NCBI RefSeq assembly: GCF_040436345.1 | Contig: NC_133238.1 | Span: 1,897,267-1,961,266, forward strand | DNA: 64,000 nucleotides | DNA from: Pagrus major | Taxonomy: Eukaryota > Chordata > Actinopteri > Spariformes > Sparidae | Direction: 5' to 3' | In this document: positions 35,686 through 43,649 of the stretch, one piece after another | Numbering within the stretch: position 1 is the stretch's first letter | Layout of the letters: every line of letters starts with the position of its first letter | Notes under the pieces: model-generated | The model's database searches: none | Seen by the model: the letters and a program-made list of their open reading frames with translations, nothing else | Told to the model about the DNA's origin: nothing | Program-made: the position numbers and the translations under genes

Positions 35686-35873
35686 GGGTGCACCGTTCCC
35701 GGCGGCGCTGCAATACCGGGTCGATGCGTGGAGTGAACGGAGCAAGCCCCTGTTTCAGCTCCCGAGGCTAAAAATCCATTTAATATGTTGTCCCCATATA
35801 GAGGACATATCAGATATTAAACTGATAAGAACAGATACTACACTTGATCTTAGCCAAAAGGCCGAGAAGCGAT
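35686..35873 (-). ncRNA. RNU2: U2 snRNA, copy 40
   Basis: RNA unchanged. Upstream flank has marker T at 35987. Confidence 0.96.
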
Positions 35874-36047
35874 GAGCCCCAGTCGTCTGCTGCCTGAGCC
35901 CACCTCCTGGCACGCTTCACACTCGTCGCGGTGTGCCATTTGCATTGCGCGGCGGAGTGGCTTGTGCTTAGCGGCTCCTCCCAAGCTCTCCGTGGCTTAG
36001 CCCCGAGTCTGGTTAAGGCCGGCTTTATTGATTTTCACACATGCACG

Positions 36048-36165
36048 AGGCTCAGCCAAACGGCAAAGCCTGCCAAAAATATCTTCAACTCATTGGTGTT
36101 CCTCTCCACGGAAGTCTTTAGTAAAAGGCGAAAGACTTGTGCGTTATGAAGAGAAACCCGAGTAA
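36048..36165 (-). ncRNA. RNU5: U5 snRNA, copy 40
   Basis: No variant noticed. Confidence 0.92.
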
Positions 36166-36603
36166 GTACAGCGCCTCTCCTCGACAGCAGCCAAGACAGC
36201 TGTGGTCCCAGGCACTCTTCTCATGGTGAGCCTCACTTGGCTCATCGCGCACCAAAATCCCTGGCCACGCCCGTCCCCACATTATCCCAGGCTCTACTCG
36301 ACCGGTTTGTGGAGAGAGAAAAGCCTGCTCGTTGGGCGCAGGCCACCAAACGTCACAAACACTCGGGCGCTTCCAGACTCTCTGTTTCAGTTGAGGACCG
36401 CGGGGGGGAAATGCAGGGCACACTCAGCAGGTATTGCGCACCGGCCGCGGCGAGGCAGTTTTGCCTCTTTTTCTGACCATGCAAAGCGCAGCTCTCGCTG
36501 CGGTTTGCCAGCCTTCTTCTTGCTGCCGATTCTGTGCCGCAATGTCAAGTTTGTCAAGGCCTTTGGTCTGCAACACTGATTGATTTTCAACAAGGCCGGA
36601 GAG

Positions 36604-36791
36604 GGGTGCACCGTTCCCGGCGGCGCTGCAATACCGGGTCGATGCGTGGAGTGAACGGAGCAAGCCCCTGTTTCAGCTCCCGAGGCTAAAAATCCATTTA
36701 ATATGTTGTCCCCATATAGAGGACATATCAGATATTAAACTGATAAGAACAGATACTACACTTGATCTTAGCCAAAAGGCCGAGAAGCGAT
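36604..36791 (-). ncRNA. RNU2: U2 snRNA, copy 41
   Basis: No variant noticed. Confidence 0.96.
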
Positions 36792-36965
36792 GAGCCCCAG
36801 TCGTCTGCTGCCTGAGCCCACCTCCTGGCACGCTTCACACTCGTCGCGGTGTGCCATTTGCATTGCGCGGCGGAGTGGCTTGTGCTTAGCGGCTCCTCCC
36901 AAGCGCTCCGTGGCTTAGCCCCGAGTCTGGTTAAGGCCGGCTTTATTGATTTTCACACATGCACG

Positions 36966-37083
36966 AGGCTCAGCCAAACGGCAAAGCCTGCCAAAAATAT
37001 CTTCAACTCATTGGTGTTCCTCTCCACGGAAGTCTTTAGTAAAAGGCGAAAGACTTGTGCGTTATGAAGAGAAACCCGAGTAA
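36966..37083 (-). ncRNA. RNU5: U5 snRNA, copy 41
   Basis: Last U5 before the retrotransposon. No variant noticed. Confidence 0.92.
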
Positions 37084-37521
37084 GTACAGCGCCTCTCCTC
37101 GACAGCAGCCAAGACAGCTGTGGTCCCAGGCACTCTTCTCATGGTGAGCCTCACTTGGCTCATCGCGCACCAAAATCCCTGGCCACGCCCGTCCCCACAT
37201 TATCCCAGGCTCTACTCGACCGGTTTGTGGAGAGAGAAAAGCCTGCTCGTTGGGCGCAGGCCACCAAACGTCACAAACACTCGGGCGCTTCCAGACTCTC
37301 TGTTTCAGTTGAGGACCGCGGGGGGGAAATGCAGGGCACACTCAGCAGGTATTGCGCACCGGCCGCGGCGAGGCAGTTTTGCCTCTTTTTCTGACCATGC
37401 AAAGCGCAGCTCTCGCTGCGGTTTGCCAGCCTTCTTCTTGCTGCCGATTCTGTGCCGCAATGTCAAGTTTGTCAAGGCCTTTGGTCTGCAACACTGATTG
37501 ATTTTCAACAAGGCCGGAGAG

Positions 37522-37672
37522 GGGTGCACCGTTCCCGGCGGCGCTGCAATACCGGGTCGATGCGTGGAGTGAACGGAGCAAGCCCCTGTTTCAGCTCCCG
37601 AGGCTAAAAATCCATTTAATATGTTGTCCCCATATAGAGGACATATCAGATATTAAACTGATAAGAACAGAT
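37522..37672 (-). pseudogene. RNU2: U2 snRNA, copy 42, 3' part (split by retrotransposon)
   Basis: U2 nt 38-188, still followed by its 3' box. It is separated from its first 26 nt by 5.66 kb of retrotransposon, and nt 27-37 are missing. Stems IIa to IV and the Sm site are intact. The fragment has no 5' stem-loop and no complete branch-site recognition sequence, so it cannot give a working U2. Confidence 0.95.
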
Positions 37673-38238
37673 TTTTCTTTTGAAAAAAGTTTATTGACAC
37701 AAAAGTCTCTATTTTTTACACTTATTCAGAACACAGTCCACAATACAATTTGAAAACACTTAAAATCAACATGTCATCCGCAACAATACAGTAGTTAAAT
37801 CTGTAAAACCATCCACCATAAAAAAAAAACACCATCATATCCAATAAAAGGTGTTTACAGATTAAAAAAAAAACACAATTGTTGCCTTAAAATACACAAG
37901 ACATGTTAAAACAAAGTGCTCCTTTGTGGCATTAAAAGTCCGTTCTGTGAATCAGTGTAAGTGTATAATATATCAGTGTGTCTTTTTTAAAAAGGGAGGG
38001 CATTTAAAAGCTCTCAAGTCTTTGTTATGCAGGAGCGGGGTGAGTCCCTATCATGGGGAACTCATCCCGCTCTCCCATCAGATCCCTGGGTACCCGCTGG
38101 TGATGCTCAGAGGAGGCCCTCAGCCTCTTGCTCCTTCCCACCTGCCACACCCGGAGGATCAGGCCGCTGCTGCCTTGACCTTTGTGTGTGGCTCCGGCTC
38201 CCACCTCCGAATGAGCGCAGAGGCGATGCTTCATGTGG
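37673..38238 (-). other. Retrotransposon 3' UTR
   Basis: 566 bp after the ORF2 stop. AT-rich, with two long T-tracts on the sense strand (around 37821 and 37865), and no open frame of note. It ends directly at the U2 junction without a long poly(A) tail, only AAAAGAAAAA. In target-specific LINEs the 3' UTR is usually what the reverse transcriptase recognises. No structure was modelled here. Confidence 0.8.
37690..37695 (-). promoter_or_regulatory. Polyadenylation signal AATAAA of the retrotransposon
   Basis: AATAAA on the minus strand, 17 bp before the element's 3' end at 37673. That is the normal distance between a signal and its cleavage site, so the element's RNA probably ends here. Confidence 0.6.
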
Positions 38239-40365
38239 CTACGTCCTAGGCCTGCCGCCAGCAGCGACGGCTGCCTGGACCGTCGCTGCAGCCATTTGGA
38301 TCGTAGCCACGGGGGGGATCTGCATGCGCTTTCTCGCCAGCAGGTTTCTGGAGGTCCATATAGCGTCTTTCATGGCGGCCAGGGTGAGCCAGAGCTTGGA
38401 GAATTCCTCTGTTGTTCTTTTCTTCTGGCTCACCCCGTAGAGCACTAGTTGTGCATCTAGGACCTCCCCTGCTGGCAAGTACGGGAATTGCTGGGAGCCG
38501 GCCATTGCCCACAGGTCAATGGCAGCGCTGCACTCCCAGAACAAGTGCCTCGCCGACTCGGGCGCGCCACAACCCGGTCGGGGGCAGATGGCGGATGGTG
38601 ACATGCCCCGGGAGTGCATCACGGACCTGACCGGGAGGACCTCATGAGCTACCATCCAGGAGAGATCCCGTAATCTGTTTGGGAGAACGGGATGGTTGAC
38701 ATTGCGCCAAACACTTGAGGGCTCGCCGATTGCGAGCCCGCGCACCGGACTCACTGGCTCCCGCTCCTGCACAAGAGAGAGAAGAGAGCGGTGGTTGGTT
38801 AAAAGTGACAGCTCCTCCTGTTCCAAGTTAAAATCTTTTAAAAATTTGCGTATAAAATCATAGGCCGTGGGCAGTTTAAAAGACACAGGTGCTCTAAGAT
38901 CAACAGGTAAAAACTTGAGTGTCCTGAGGTAAGACCCCATCCAGAATCTTGCCATGGCAGATGTCTTGTGATCTCTGGATGGGGATGTGGCATATTTGAG
39001 GTGCAGTGTGGTGTATTGGCTTCCTAAAAACAGGTGGAGGTCTGGAACATCTTTCCCTCCTTTTGTTTTTGGCATCTTCATGACGTTTCTTCTAAGTCGC
39101 TCCCACTTGGACCCCCACAGAAAGTAAAAAATGGCTCGATCGAGATCTAAAAGCACTCTACGAGGCGGGATAAAAACAGAACTGATTAGTAAAAACAAGG
39201 GTAAAATCACAGCTTTTATGACTAAAACCTTGCCTTCCATTGTCAGTCCCCTTAGTCTCCAGTATCCCAGTCTCTTTCTAACTTTCCCTATCGCGTCAAG
39301 CCAATTGCTCCTCCCACCCCCTTCCCCGTCAAATTTTACCCCGAGTATTTTCATGTCAGTCAGGGTCACAGTCAGAGGGAGTCCTGTGGTCTCGGTCACT
39401 GTCCATGGTCCGTAAAATTGGGCTTGGGTCTTGTCGCGGTTAAGTCTGGCTCCAGAGGCCCGTCCATACCAGTCCGTCAAGTCCATGGTCCTGTTTACAG
39501 CTAAAAGGTCTGTACATAAAACATTGACATCATCCATGTATAAAAGGCATTTTGTGACCAAGCCCCCACTCCCCGGAATTGACACCCCATTGATCCATTT
39601 GTCCCTTCTCAAGATCTGTGCCAATGGTTCCACACATATAACGTAAAGGAGGGCAGATAACGGACAACCCTGACGGACACCGCAGCATATATTCACTGCT
39701 TTGGTAAGTTGCCCATTTACAAGGATTTTGCTGTTGATTCCCCGGTAGAGCAAACCCACCCACGCTATGACCCTCTCAGGAAACCCCATTTTTTGCAGTA
39801 CCTGAAATAGGTACTGGTGCGAGACCCGATCGAAGGCTTTTTCAAAGTCTAAATTTAGCAATACAAGCCGAATGTCTCTGTCTCTCGCGTAACAGATGGT
39901 GTCTCTGATCAGTACGAGGCTGTCGGTGATCTTCCTCCCCGGGATGGCACAGGCTTGATCCGGGTGGATCACCTCCCCTAAAACCAAAGATAAACGTGTT
40001 GATAAAAGTTTGCTAAAAAGTTTGCAGTCAAAGTTTAAAAGCGTTATTGGTCTCCAGTTTTTCAGGTCAGTCTGGTCCTCTTTTTTGTGGATTAATGTCA
40101 CTATCCCTACTCTAAAGCTCTCAGGTAACAGGTCTAGTCGTTCAAAGTCATTAAAAACAGTAAGTAGGTCATGTGCAAGGATATCCCAAAAGGTCAGATA
40201 AAATTCCAGGGGAAGTCCATCTTGTCCTGGGGACTTCCCCTTCTTAAAATTTTTTAAACATTTACCTAACTCTAAAAGGGTAAAATCCTGGGTTAAAAGC
40301 ACACTTTCCTCCACCGTCCTATCAATGTATTCTAAAACCTGTTCTGTAATGTCTGTCTCTATGTC
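38239..40365 (-). CDS. Retrotransposon ORF2, reverse transcriptase part
   Basis: Second part of ORF2, open for about 708 codons downstream of a frameshift at 40366-40372. It copies element RNA into DNA at the cut target. Numbering from the GTG at 40314: GQDGLPLEFY (30-39) is the first reverse transcriptase motif, and LNLDFEKAFD (153-162) carries the first catalytic Asp. RQGCPLSALL (214-223) follows, then YMDD (259-262, plus-strand 39529-39540) with the catalytic Asp pair, and LGVKFDGEG (324-332) in the thumb-side region. A C-terminal C-x4-C-x7-H-x4-C motif (577-595) is the Cys/His finger typical of L1/Tx1-type ORF2. No RNase H domain is seen. There is no natural start codon here, because in related elements this is one protein with the endonuclease part. 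Together they would span 1133 to 1134 codons. Confidence 0.93.
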   Translation of the reverse strand, partial: DIETDITEQVLEYIDRTVEESVLLTQDFTLLELGKCLKNFKKGKSPGQDGLPLEFYLTFWDILAHDLLTVFNDFERLDLLPESFRVGIVTLIHKKEDQTDLKNWRPITLLNFDCKLFSKLLSTRLSLVLGEVIHPDQACAIPGRKITDSLVLIRDTICYARDRDIRLVLLNLDFEKAFDRVSHQYLFQVLQKMGFPERVIAWVGLLYRGINSKILVNGQLTKAVNICCGVRQGCPLSALLYVICVEPLAQILRRDKWINGVSIPGSGGLVTKCLLYMDDVNVLCTDLLAVNRTMDLTDWYGRASGARLNRDKTQAQFYGPWTVTETTGLPLTVTLTDMKILGVKFDGEGGGRSNWLDAIGKVRKRLGYWRLRGLTMEGKVLVIKAVILPLFLLISSVFIPPRRVLLDLDRAIFYFLWGSKWERLRRNVMKMPKTKGGKDVPDLHLFLGSQYTTLHLKYATSPSRDHKTSAMARFWMGSYLRTLKFLPVDLRAPVSFKLPTAYDFIRKFLKDFNLEQEELSLLTNHRSLLSLVQEREPVSPVRGLAIGEPSSVWRNVNHPVLPNRLRDLSWMVAHEVLPVRSVMHSRGMSPSAICPRPGCGAPESARHLFWECSAAIDLWAMAGSQQFPYLPAGEVLDAQLVLYGVSQKKRTTEEFSKLWLTLAAMKDAIWTSRNLLARKRMQIPPVATIQMAAATVQAAVAAGGRPRT
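38261..38289. repeat. Perfect 10-bp inverted repeat at the end of ORF2
   Basis: Arms GCAGCGACGG and CCGTCGCTGC separated by 9 bases, about 20 bp before the ORF2 stop. As RNA this is a strong hairpin. It may be chance within an Ala-rich C-terminal segment, or part of a 3' structure. Confidence 0.6.
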
Positions 40366-41639
40366 TTTTTTTCATATAATTTATTGTAAAAGAGTTCCAC
40401 TGTTTCAATAAGTTCGTTTGTGTTAGCAGTTAAAAACCCGTCTTCTTTTTTTAGCTTTGTTAAAACCCCACTTCTGCTAGCTATCTTCTTAAAAAAGTAT
40501 CGTGTGCATTTTTCTCCTTCTTCTCTTTCTCTCTCTTTGCTTCTTAAAATGATACCCTGACTCTTTATTTCAGCTAATTTTGACATTTGTTTTTTGACTT
40601 CTAAAATGTCGTCATTAAAATCAAATCCTTGGTTCACAAGTTTAAAATATCTCTGTAGTCTTTTCTGCAGTCCCAACATGCATCTTTTTTCCTTATCTTT
40701 TTTCTTTCTCCCTGCCTGTCTAAAAAAAGCCTTAGTCTTTGTCTTCACCCACTCCCACCAGTGTGCACGTGAATCGTAAAAGTCTTGAAGGGTCTGCCAT
40801 TGGCTATACTGCTCCCTGTATTGTCCAACTATCTCCCTGTCCTCTAACAGGGAGCAGTTGAGCTTCCACAGACCACTTCCTACAGTCACACCAGAAGAGA
40901 GTGTCAGGGTGCATGACAGCATTGCGTGATCAGAAAAGAAAACGGGGGTCAATCTAGCATCAGTTGGTGGGCAGTCCCGTGTAAAAACATAGTCAATGCG
41001 AGAGGCTTTGGTGCCGTCACCACTGAACCAGGTGAAGCCCTCCTCTCTAGGATGCATGGATTTAAAACAGTCTTGTAGCTTAAAATCCTTGCAGATGTCT
41101 TGCAGTAAAACCGATGTTTTATCTACTTTAAAATCTTCCCCTGCTCCCCGTCTATCTGTTCTGGATAAAACACAATTAAAATCCCCTCCTACCACTAAAG
41201 GCACCCTACCTAGCATGTGGGACTGCAGTTCTTCTAAAAGGTCATACCTGTCATTTTTGTCGTTAAAACCGTATACGTTGAGTAGGTTAAAATCCTGCCC
41301 CATGTATGTCAAGTGTGCTAAAACTGCCCGTCCGTCTCTCACCACAGTGCTGCCCCTCACCACTACCAAGGGGTTTTTAATTAAAATGGCCACTCCATCT
41401 GACTTGTTGTGGTTTGATCCACTCCACATGGATTGACCGAGTGGCCATTTCTCCTCCCATTTCCTGTAGGTTGTTAAAAAGGGCAGATTGCACTCCTGTA
41501 ATAAAAACACATCTGACGTAAAAGAATTTAGGTAGGATAAAACAGTCTGGGCTCTAACTCCCGACCTCACACTTCTCACATTGAGGGTGGAAATGTTGAG
41601 GGTCATGAGTATAATTGGTAAAAACAACAGGTATGACAT
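40359..41639 (-). CDS. Retrotransposon ORF2, APE endonuclease part
   Basis: First part of ORF2, 426 codons up to a stop caused by a frameshift. The N-terminal 240 residues form an apurinic-endonuclease-like domain that would nick the U2 gene. Its motifs are N20 in STLNVRS, QE (48-49), GDFN (152-155), TWF (203-205), RIDY (214-217) and SDH (236-238). All expected catalytic residues are present. Met12 (MTLNISTLN) is as likely a start as Met1. Residues 310-400 are Lys/Arg-rich and link to the reverse transcriptase. The frame is left at an A7 run on the sense strand (plus-strand 40366-40372), and one more A would keep it open into the reverse transcriptase. The 67-bp gap to ORF1 has no coding signal. 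Codon use is odd, with a great excess of TTTTA. Confidence 0.92.
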   Translation of the reverse strand: MSYLLFLPIILMTLNISTLNVRSVRSGVRAQTVLSYLNSFTSDVFLLQECNLPFLTTYRKWEEKWPLGQSMWSGSNHNKSDGVAILIKNPLVVVRGSTVVRDGRAVLAHLTYMGQDFNLLNVYGFNDKNDRYDLLEELQSHMLGRVPLVVGGDFNCVLSRTDRRGAGEDFKVDKTSVLLQDICKDFKLQDCFKSMHPREEGFTWFSGDGTKASRIDYVFTRDCPPTDARLTPVFFSDHAMLSCTLTLSSGVTVGSGLWKLNCSLLEDREIVGQYREQYSQWQTLQDFYDSRAHWWEWVKTKTKAFFRQAGRKKKDKEKRCMLGLQKRLQRYFKLVNQGFDFNDDILEVKKQMSKLAEIKSQGIILRSKEREREEGEKCTRYFFKKIASRSGVLTKLKKEDGFLTANTNELIETVELFYNKLYEKKT

Positions 41640-41706
41640 TTTAAGGAATAAAAAATTAAAAGACTACTTGTTAAAACTTCCAGACTTTCAGGAATGTAAA
41701 AGGATC
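41640..41706 (-). other. ORF1-ORF2 gap of the retrotransposon
   Basis: 67 bp, AT-rich, with stops in all sense frames. ORF2 translation would need reinitiation or another internal mechanism. Confidence 0.7.
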
Positions 41707-43050
41707 TCATTTCACTATCCCCATGCAATCGGGGGGTGAGGCCTGAGACTCTTTCCTCCGGAAAGCCATGTCGGCACGCTTTTCCAATGGAGTTGACTGT
41801 AGTGCTATATTAAGAAATGAGCACTGATCGGGTGAACTGGAAGGGAAGGCTCTGAGCTGCTCCACAGGGGAACTGTATGAGTCAAGCTCAGCCCTTCCCT
41901 TCTTCTCCGAGGCTGCATCAGCCTCAGAGCTGGACAGTTCAGATGCAGTTCTCTTGAGGTTGGGCTGGGTATTGGGGAGGGAGGTGTCACTGGACTCTCC
42001 TTCCTCTTGTTCCTCCCCGACTGTAATGAGGCTATTGGCTGAGTCAGTGCCTGTCGAGCCATCTTGTCCAGCTCCACCTGCTGCCTGGCTTTCCCCATCT
42101 CCCTCAGCAGCACCCTCTGCTGGGTTAAAGCCAGGCCCCTCCCCTTGTCCCGCCTCACCGGGCTCCTCTCCTCCAACCACAGATTTTGGCGGGAGATTTG
42201 AATTTCCCAGCCCCTCCTCTTCAATTAGCACTTCGACAGTTACATTTCGGCCATTTTCCTTTAATATTTTTTCTTTTTCAATTTCCGATTCTTGTTTTCT
42301 TTGGGCTTTCAGTTTGTTGGCAAAAGACATTGGGCAATCTCTGAAGAGGTGATTTGTCTCTCCACAGAGATTGCACTTTCTGCCATTGGGACACTCCTCA
42401 AAGGAGTGCCCAATTTCTCTGCATTTACCGCAAACAATGTTTTGGCAAGCCTCTGCCAGGTGTCCATGCTCACCACACTTGCGGCAGAGCTTGGGCATGC
42501 CCTGGTAGTGAATGTAGCCCCTGTTCTCACCAAGAACTACCATGGATGGGAGATGCCTCAGGCCCTGGTACCCCTGGGGGTCCTGCCATTGTTGAATGGG
42601 GACCCTCCAGGCACAGTTCCAGATGCCATCTTCATCCCTCACCTTGGTAGCCTGGCCCTTCACAGTGCAGTATCTACCCAGCCACATGCATATATCTTCA
42701 GCATTCACCATTTCATTGAACATCCTAACAATAACCACTTTCAGAGAGTTGTCAGTCAGTTTCTCCACGTTGAATGCTGAAAACTGGGTCTTAACCTTTT
42801 CAAAGCGTTGCCAAAATTCTTGTAGCACTGCAGCGGTAACAAAACTAATATCAAAACCTTTGTTGAAGGGAAGAGACAGTACGCAGTTCAATTGCTGTGG
42901 GGAAAAGCCAAGGGCCTTTTGAATTAGCTTCCTGGAGAAGTCCAATCTGGACATCTCCAGGAGCTTTCCATCTCTTTCTAAAAAGGTAAAACGCACACTG
43001 TGGTGCCTCCGCATGCCGGCACGGGCAGCCGACATGGCTGGAGACACCAC
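41707..43050 (-). CDS. Retrotransposon ORF1, CCHC zinc-knuckle RNA-binding protein
   Basis: 447 residues, open throughout. In Tx1-clade and similar LINEs, ORF1 protein binds element RNA to form the retrotransposition particle. Residues 15-185 are a globular region without a motif I can name, starting RRHHSVRFTF. Three CCHC knuckles follow: C189-C192-H197-C202, C207-C210-H215-C220 and C226-C229-H234-C239. Residues 240-265 are a charged, probably helical stretch, and 275-385 are Gly/Glu/Ser-rich and likely disordered. Met1 (MVSPAM) is taken as start, with Met6 (MSAAR) also possible. Unlike ORF2 it is almost free of TTTTA and is richer in GC. Similar proteins are often annotated in fish genomes as ZCCHC3-like. 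I name it only by motif. Confidence 0.92.
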   Translation of the reverse strand: MVSPAMSAARAGMRRHHSVRFTFLERDGKLLEMSRLDFSRKLIQKALGFSPQQLNCVLSLPFNKGFDISFVTAAVLQEFWQRFEKVKTQFSAFNVEKLTDNSLKVVIVRMFNEMVNAEDICMWLGRYCTVKGQATKVRDEDGIWNCAWRVPIQQWQDPQGYQGLRHLPSMVVLGENRGYIHYQGMPKLCRKCGEHGHLAEACQNIVCGKCREIGHSFEECPNGRKCNLCGETNHLFRDCPMSFANKLKAQRKQESEIEKEKILKENGRNVTVEVLIEEEGLGNSNLPPKSVVGGEEPGEAGQGEGPGFNPAEGAAEGDGESQAAGGAGQDGSTGTDSANSLITVGEEQEEGESSDTSLPNTQPNLKRTASELSSSEADAASEKKGRAELDSYSSPVEQLRAFPSSSPDQCSFLNIALQSTPLEKRADMAFRRKESQASPPDCMGIVK

Positions 43051-43331
43051 ACTTCAACGATGAATAAAATACAATAAGTTAAATAAATACAAGCTAAAAA
43101 AAGGCTGTAAAAACACCTAAAACCAGTCAAGAATAAGACAGCAAAAAGCAAAAAAAAACTAAAAGCTTTCTTACCTTGACAGGCTCTTAGATGTCTCCAA
43201 CAAACCACTGTGCAAATGTGCAATAATAACAAACAAAAATGTGCAAAGAAGCAATACAACAATGTCTCCCAAGTCGCAAAGGATTACTTCCACAATGAGA
43301 AAATAATCCCACTTGCAGGGAGTGATCGCCG
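43051..43331 (-). other. Retrotransposon 5' UTR
   Basis: 281 bp between the U2 junction and ORF1, starting GACGGCGATCACTCCC on the sense strand. No clear internal promoter motif was seen, so expression may rely on the U2 promoter upstream. The 5' end is taken at the point where U2 sequence stops. Confidence 0.75.
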
Positions 43332-43357
43332 TCTTAGCCAAAAGGCCGAGAAGCGAT
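43332..43357 (-). pseudogene. RNU2: U2 snRNA, copy 42, 5' part (26 nt, split by retrotransposon)
   Basis: U2 nt 1-26 (stem-loop I) joined directly to the retrotransposon 5' end. Its start site, PSE (43399-43418) and octamer (43422-43429) are unchanged, so transcription should begin here and run into the element. Confidence 0.95.
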
Positions 43358-43398
43358 GAGCCCCAGTCGTCTGCTGCCTGAGCCCACCTCCTGGCACG

Positions 43399-43429
43399 CT
43401 TCACACTCGTCGCGGTGTGCCATTTGCAT
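43399..43429 (-). promoter_or_regulatory. Intact U2 promoter upstream of the retrotransposon
   Basis: PSE and octamer identical to the reference unit, at -42 to -72 from the U2 start at 43357. It is the only recognisable promoter pointing into the retrotransposon. Confidence 0.72.
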
Positions 43430-43531
43430 TGCGCGGCGGAGTGGCTTGTGCTTAGCGGCTCCTCCCAAGCGCTCCGTGGCTTAGCCCCGAGTCTGGTTAA
43501 GGCCGGCTTTATTGATTTTCACACATGCACG

Positions 43532-43649
43532 AGGCTCAGCCAAACGGCAAAGCCTGCCAAAAATATCTTCAACTCATTGGTGTTCCTCTCCACGGAAGTC
43601 TTTAGTAAAAGGCGAAAGACTTGTGCGTTATGAAGAGAAACCCGAGTAA
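43532..43649 (-). ncRNA. RNU5: U5 snRNA, copy 42
   Basis: First U5 upstream of the retrotransposon-bearing U2. No variant noticed, and the unit has G7. Confidence 0.92.

Larger units (their letters stand above)
29257..37521. repeat. Three-unit higher-order repeat, three periods
   Basis: Units 33-35, 36-38 and 39-41 form three copies of a three-unit block of 2754, 2757 and 2754 bp. The first unit of each block has U2 with C70U (plus-strand 29375, 32129, 34886). The second has G-to-T 56 bp after the reference promoter position (30476, 33230, 35987). The third has neither. The middle block is 3 bp longer because unit 37 has three single-base insertions. The retrotransposon begins in the very next U2 gene. 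Confidence 0.85.
1..37672 (-). repeat. U2-U5 snRNA tandem array, left sub-array
   Basis: A head-to-tail array of about 41 units, nearly all exactly 918 bp. The exceptions are unit 22 (919 bp, an extra G in the spacer G-run) and unit 37 (921 bp, three single-base insertions in short runs). Every unit has U2 and U5 on the minus strand. In transcription order a unit reads U2 promoter, U2, U2 3' box, spacer, U5 promoter, U5, U5 3' box. Units differ from each other by only a few substitutions each, as expected under concerted evolution by unequal exchange or gene conversion. The array runs off the left edge inside a U2 gene and ends at a retrotransposon inside another U2 gene. Confidence 0.97.
37673..43331 (-). 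mobile_element. Keno-like, U2-targeted non-LTR retrotransposon (Tx1 clade)
   Basis: A 5.66-kb LINE in the same orientation as the host U2 gene. On the minus strand it has a 281-bp 5' UTR, ORF1 with three CCHC knuckles, a 67-bp gap, ORF2 with APE endonuclease and reverse transcriptase, and a 566-bp 3' UTR ending in an AATAAA signal and a short A-rich tail (AAAAGAAAAA). There are no terminal repeats. Both junctions fall in U2 sequence, with no target-site duplication and 11 bp of U2 lost. The APE domain and two-ORF layout, together with the U2 target, point to Keno (Tx1 clade). The other known U2-targeting family, Utopia, has a restriction-like endonuclease instead. ORF1 is open throughout and ORF2 has one frameshift, so the insertion is young. 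Family assignment is from architecture and target, without alignment. Confidence 0.9.

Noticed and set aside
38239-40314. Separate RT gene starting at 40314
   Set aside because: The apparent start is GTG in the middle of a continuing frame. It is the downstream part of ORF2 after a frameshift.
37673-43331. Utopia-type U2-targeting element
   Set aside because: Utopia carries a restriction-like endonuclease. This element has an N-terminal APE domain and a CCHC ORF1, as in the Tx1 clade.
37673-43331. LTR retrotransposon
   Set aside because: No terminal repeats, no protease, integrase or RNase H, and the RT and endonuclease are LINE type.
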